From Motacilla alba alba (lineage: Eukaryota; Chordata; Aves; Passeriformes; Motacillidae), in contig NC_052028.1 in the NCBI RefSeq assembly GCF_015832195.1, positions 10,645,501-10,709,500 on the forward strand: DNA of 64,000 nucleotides, read 5' to 3'. Shown piece by piece: positions 62,301 through 64,000 of this stretch (position 1 is its first letter; the number at the start of each line of letters is the position of its first letter). Made by a program: the position numbers and the translations under genes. Under the pieces are notes generated by a model. That model saw nothing but the letters and a program-made list of their open reading frames with translations. It did no database searches and was not told where the DNA came from.

Positions 62301-62509
62301 TGAAACCATTTATTATACTGTGAATTGCTTACTTCAGGGTAGTAATCAGTGGTAGGTATCAGATGCTGGATTAGAGCATCCAGAGATGCTGAGGTAAGGT
62401 TTCCATCCTGGAAGATCAGTCCTCCTTGTTCACCTTCTTTTGAAGTATGTAGATGAGGGCTGAAGCCACATGGGGTAAACATACTGGTGGAACTCAGTGT
62501 TTGGGGCAT
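38347..62509 (-). CDS. RASGEF1C: RASGEF1C, RasGEF domain family member 1C (complete coding region, 13 exons)
   Basis: Joined exons: 62509-62333, 60717-60595, 58121-57984, 53554-53342, 51252-51178, 47835-47740, 46660-46558, 46457-46378, 45727-45632, 41203-41108, 40958-40835, 38839-38767, 38371-38347. They total 1419 nt, 472 residues (human about 466). Known: RASGEF1 proteins are exchange factors for small GTPases. A and B act on Rap2, and C is little studied. Seen: an N-terminal REM/RasGEF-N region (about 42-165, [20 protein letters not shown] and [12 protein letters not shown]), then a CDC25-type catalytic domain (about 202-450) with [65 protein letters not shown] and [11 protein letters not shown]. 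Paralogues A and B are the main alternatives, but the MPQTL start and GKT end fit C. All junction phases agree. Confidence 0.95.
38767..38839 (-). CDS. RASGEF1C: RASGEF1C coding exon 12
   Basis: 73 nt from TTTCAG to donor TTAAG|GTAACC. It encodes [20 protein letters not shown] then WKSL, leaving two bases. Confidence 0.94.
40835..40958 (-). CDS. RASGEF1C: RASGEF1C coding exon 11
   Basis: 124 nt from TTACAG to donor GATG|GTAAGA. It encodes [20 protein letters not shown] then [20 protein letters not shown] and D. Confidence 0.95.
41108..41203 (-). CDS. RASGEF1C: RASGEF1C coding exon 10
   Basis: 96 nt from TCCACAG to donor GAA|GTAAGA. It encodes [20 protein letters not shown] then [12 protein letters not shown], the segment homologous to the CDC25 domain helical hairpin region. 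Confidence 0.95.
45632..45727 (-). CDS. RASGEF1C: RASGEF1C coding exon 9
   Basis: 96 nt from ACGTAG to donor AAG|GTGGGT. It encodes [20 protein letters not shown] then [12 protein letters not shown]. It is more GC-rich than its surroundings. Confidence 0.95.
46378..46457 (-). CDS. RASGEF1C: RASGEF1C coding exon 8
   Basis: 80 nt from CATAG to donor GAG|GTAAAA. It encodes (S)[19 protein letters not shown] then AKFFILE. The donor is followed by a run of A, a weaker than average context. Confidence 0.94.
46558..46660 (-). CDS. RASGEF1C: RASGEF1C coding exon 7
   Basis: 103 nt from TTTACAG to donor ATTT|GTAAGT, leaving one base. It encodes [20 protein letters not shown] then [14 protein letters not shown], core catalytic helices. 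Confidence 0.95.
47740..47835 (-). CDS. RASGEF1C: RASGEF1C coding exon 6
   Basis: 96 nt from a C-rich tract ending CCCAG to donor ATG|GTAAGT. It encodes [20 protein letters not shown] then [12 protein letters not shown]. Confidence 0.95.
49605..50060 (+). mobile_element. CR1 LINE 3'-end fragment, about 450 bp
   Basis: The longest CR1 copy in the window. In order it shows the gtccagagaagggcaaagga block, tcttctcccaagtaacaagc, gccaaaagaggtatagatta, the ttcactgaaagggt and ggaataggctgcccaggaaa blocks, tggaatcaccatccctggaa, then ggagtcgatgatcttggagg and ttttgtgattctgtg. This covers the end of the reverse transcriptase ORF and the 3' UTR. The frame is not intact. It lies antisense to RASGEF1C. Confidence 0.92.
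50379..50432. repeat. (CATC)n microsatellite
   Basis: About 13 perfect tetranucleotide units in RASGEF1C intron 5, some 320 bp beyond the CR1 copy. Likely length-polymorphic. Confidence 0.95.
51178..51252 (-). CDS. RASGEF1C: RASGEF1C coding exon 5
   Basis: 75 nt from CAACAG to donor AAG|GTATGG. It encodes [20 protein letters not shown] then LDGTK. Confidence 0.95.
53342..53554 (-). CDS. RASGEF1C: RASGEF1C coding exon 4
   Basis: 213 nt from CTCCAG to donor CTG|GTAAGT. It covers the linker ([20 protein letters not shown], then a less conserved [20 protein letters not shown]) and the start of the catalytic domain ([16 protein letters not shown]). The linker is the most diverged part relative to recalled human sequence. 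Confidence 0.94.
57485..57645 (+). mobile_element. CR1 LINE 3'-end fragment
   Basis: It contains ggatgccccactctgggaag, gttcaaggccagttgaacag, gcaacctggtctagaggaag, gtgtccctgcccatggcagg, then tctttaaggtcccttccaac. This is the classical CR1 3' region. It is 5'-truncated, in plus orientation and antisense to RASGEF1C. Confidence 0.92.
57984..58121 (-). CDS. RASGEF1C: RASGEF1C coding exon 3
   Basis: 138 nt from TTTCAG to donor GAG|GTGAGA. It encodes [20 protein letters not shown] then [20 protein letters not shown] and IAPCDE. Confidence 0.95.
60595..60717 (-). CDS. RASGEF1C: RASGEF1C coding exon 2
   Basis: 123 nt from CTGCAG to donor AAG|GTTAGT, phase 0. It encodes [20 protein letters not shown] then [20 protein letters not shown] and K, the REM-type helical region. 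Confidence 0.95.
62333..62509 (-). CDS. RASGEF1C: RASGEF1C coding exon 1, start codon
   Basis: The exon opens at 62515 after TTGCAG, six bases before ATG at 62509. It has 177 coding nt to donor GAA|GTAAGC and encodes [20 protein letters not shown] ... [15 protein letters not shown]. Because an acceptor sits just upstream, at least one non-coding exon must lie further 5'. Confidence 0.94.
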
Positions 62510-62515
62510 GCCTTC

Positions 62516-64000
62516 CTGCAACAGAGACAGGGACAAGATCCATCAGATCCACAGCCACATCTGTCTTCTGGCTGATTTGAACAACACAGCCACTAATGAG
62601 AGCTTCCTGTGCACAAAATTAACACGATCCCTTCCTGATAACCTCCCGTCTCTTTCATTGCTGCCACTGGCAGATCACTCCTGCAATGGGCAGAACACAG
62701 AAAATGGAGCATTTTGATTTATGCTTTTGGGCCAGAAAGTGATGGCAGCTACTTTGGGCTCCCCCCCAGTCAAGAGTGGCTGTGATGATTCCCTTTTCAC
62801 TGCCATCTCTGGTCAGGCCCACACAGGAGACAGGAGATACTTGGGACTTAAACCTCAGCAGGCTCCTGAACAGGATGAAGCAGTTTGTTTGAACCTCTGC
62901 CCTCCTGAGAATGAAGCAGGGAGAATTTAGGTGTGAGGGAGAGAAAAGTGGTGCCACCTAGAGCTTGCCTGGGATTGGAGCCTTGTGGCTCCCATGGGAC
63001 AGCAGAGGTGTCAGATTGAGTGAGGAGATAGGAGCAGAAGTCAACTGGGGGAGGATGGAAAAGTGAAGGGAGTTGGAGGAAACAGAGAATGTGGGAACTG
63101 ATGAAGAGATTAAATAGCAAGGAAAAGAGAAATGAGGAAGAGTGAGAAGGCAGACACCTGAACTATATTTGGAGCCCAAAGTTAGTCAGTCCTAGATCTA
63201 TACTTAGGTACTAAATAAATGTTTCAAAGAAATCCTGAGCACTCATCGCCTTCACTAGAGCTGCTCAGTCCCCAGCACTTCTGAAAAGGAGGCCAGGCAG
63301 ACTCTGAGCACATAGCCCACATTCAAATCCCTATATTTCAGTTATCTGAGTTTTTCAGGTTGCATTCTAGGTTTCATCTTGATTTTGTGGTTTACAATCA
63401 GCTTTGAATGTTCCTCCTGTTGAGCAAAGTTGTTTTGTTTTTGAATTGCTGCAGAGGGATGAGAGATTTTGCCCTGAGAGTTTTAAAGCATCTCCAGCTG
63501 CCTCTGAAATCCCTCCTGGAAGCTGCTCCTCTCTCAGCTAGAGGCAGCATTATAGGACATGGATGGGAAAAGAACAGTGTGTGCTCCCTTCCATGTCTGC
63601 AAATGCATCATCCAGAGCAAGGGACCCTTCTGTGACCTGACTATTTGTTTTCATGTTTGATTTTACCTCATAAAAGGGAGGATAGAAAAGAGATAAGAGA
63701 AGAGCATCAGAGCCAAGCAAGATCTGCACCCCGTGCCCTGCTGAGCCAGCAGTGAGCTCCCATGGCAGAAGGCCCAGGGCCATGGGGACAGCACTGCCAG
63801 GGCTGGGGCACACACAGCCAGCAGACACACCGTGGGGTTAAATACATTCCTCTGCCCTTTTCTGTATTCTGTTCTCTCTGCTTTTCTGCCTCTTTACTAT
63901 CCCATACCATTTCAAAAGCTGACCCACGGCTTTGGTTTAGAATTTGGAGTTTGCCTTTCTCCCCCATGTAGATCAGCAGCTGTGCTGTGACCCAGGCAGT
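62516..64000 (-). other. RASGEF1C: RASGEF1C 5' intronic sequence
   Basis: The sequence upstream of the ATG exon must be intron, because an acceptor precedes the ATG by six bases. I see no CpG island or convincing upstream exon here, so the promoter probably lies beyond the right edge. Confidence 0.55.

Larger units (their letters stand above)
51253..62332 (-). other. RASGEF1C: RASGEF1C introns 1-4
   Basis: Intron 1 60718-62332 (with a T19-type run at 61471-61489), intron 2 58122-60594, intron 3 53555-57983 (with a CR1 tail) and intron 4 51253-53341. No other gene recognised. Confidence 0.65.

Overview
The window is vertebrate nuclear DNA, almost certainly from a bird. Evidence: short, canonical GT-AG split exons of three vertebrate genes, CpG-island promoters, and several 3'-end fragments of CR1 LINEs, the dominant avian retrotransposon. 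It contains no bacterial operons, CRISPR arrays or phage. All three recognised genes lie on the minus strand, so they run from high to low coordinates.

Layout. (1) 1-12,100: the 5' end of COL23A1 (collagen XXIII alpha 1). Exon 1 lies in a CpG island at 11.2-12.1 kb and exon 2 at 7.4 kb. The collagenous exons should lie beyond the left edge, and 1-7,381 is the start of intron 2. (2) 12,100-14,990: intergenic. (3) 15,000-25,450: a complete CLK4 gene (LAMMER dual-specificity kinase). It has 12 coding exons, a 477-residue product, a non-coding first exon and a CpG-island promoter carrying a palindromic CRE and YY1-type sites. (4) 25,500-38,340: about 13 kb with no recognisable protein gene. It holds a CR1 tail, a 33-34 bp minisatellite and probably the RASGEF1C 3' UTR. 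(5) 38,347-62,509: a complete RASGEF1C coding region (Ras-family guanine nucleotide exchange factor), 13 coding exons and 472 residues. Its 5' non-coding exon(s) and promoter lie above 62.5 kb, possibly outside the window.

Exon boundaries were set by hand. Each coding exon has an AG acceptor (except COL23A1 exon 1) and a GT donor (except the two terminal exons), phases are continuous, and the joined reading frames close at a stop for CLK4 and RASGEF1C. Family assignments rest on recalled mammalian sequences, not a database search.

The three genes share no pathway: a transmembrane collagen, a splicing-factor kinase and a small-GTPase exchange factor. As far as I recall, COL23A1 and CLK4 are also neighbours in mammals (human 5q35), whereas RASGEF1C is farther away there. 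The CLK4/RASGEF1C adjacency is therefore the main arrangement to check. I found no previously undescribed system. The items most worth a second look are a perfect hairpin at 869-902, the minisatellite, the CLK4 promoter with its divergent open frame, and the 91-nt frame-shifting CLK4 exon.
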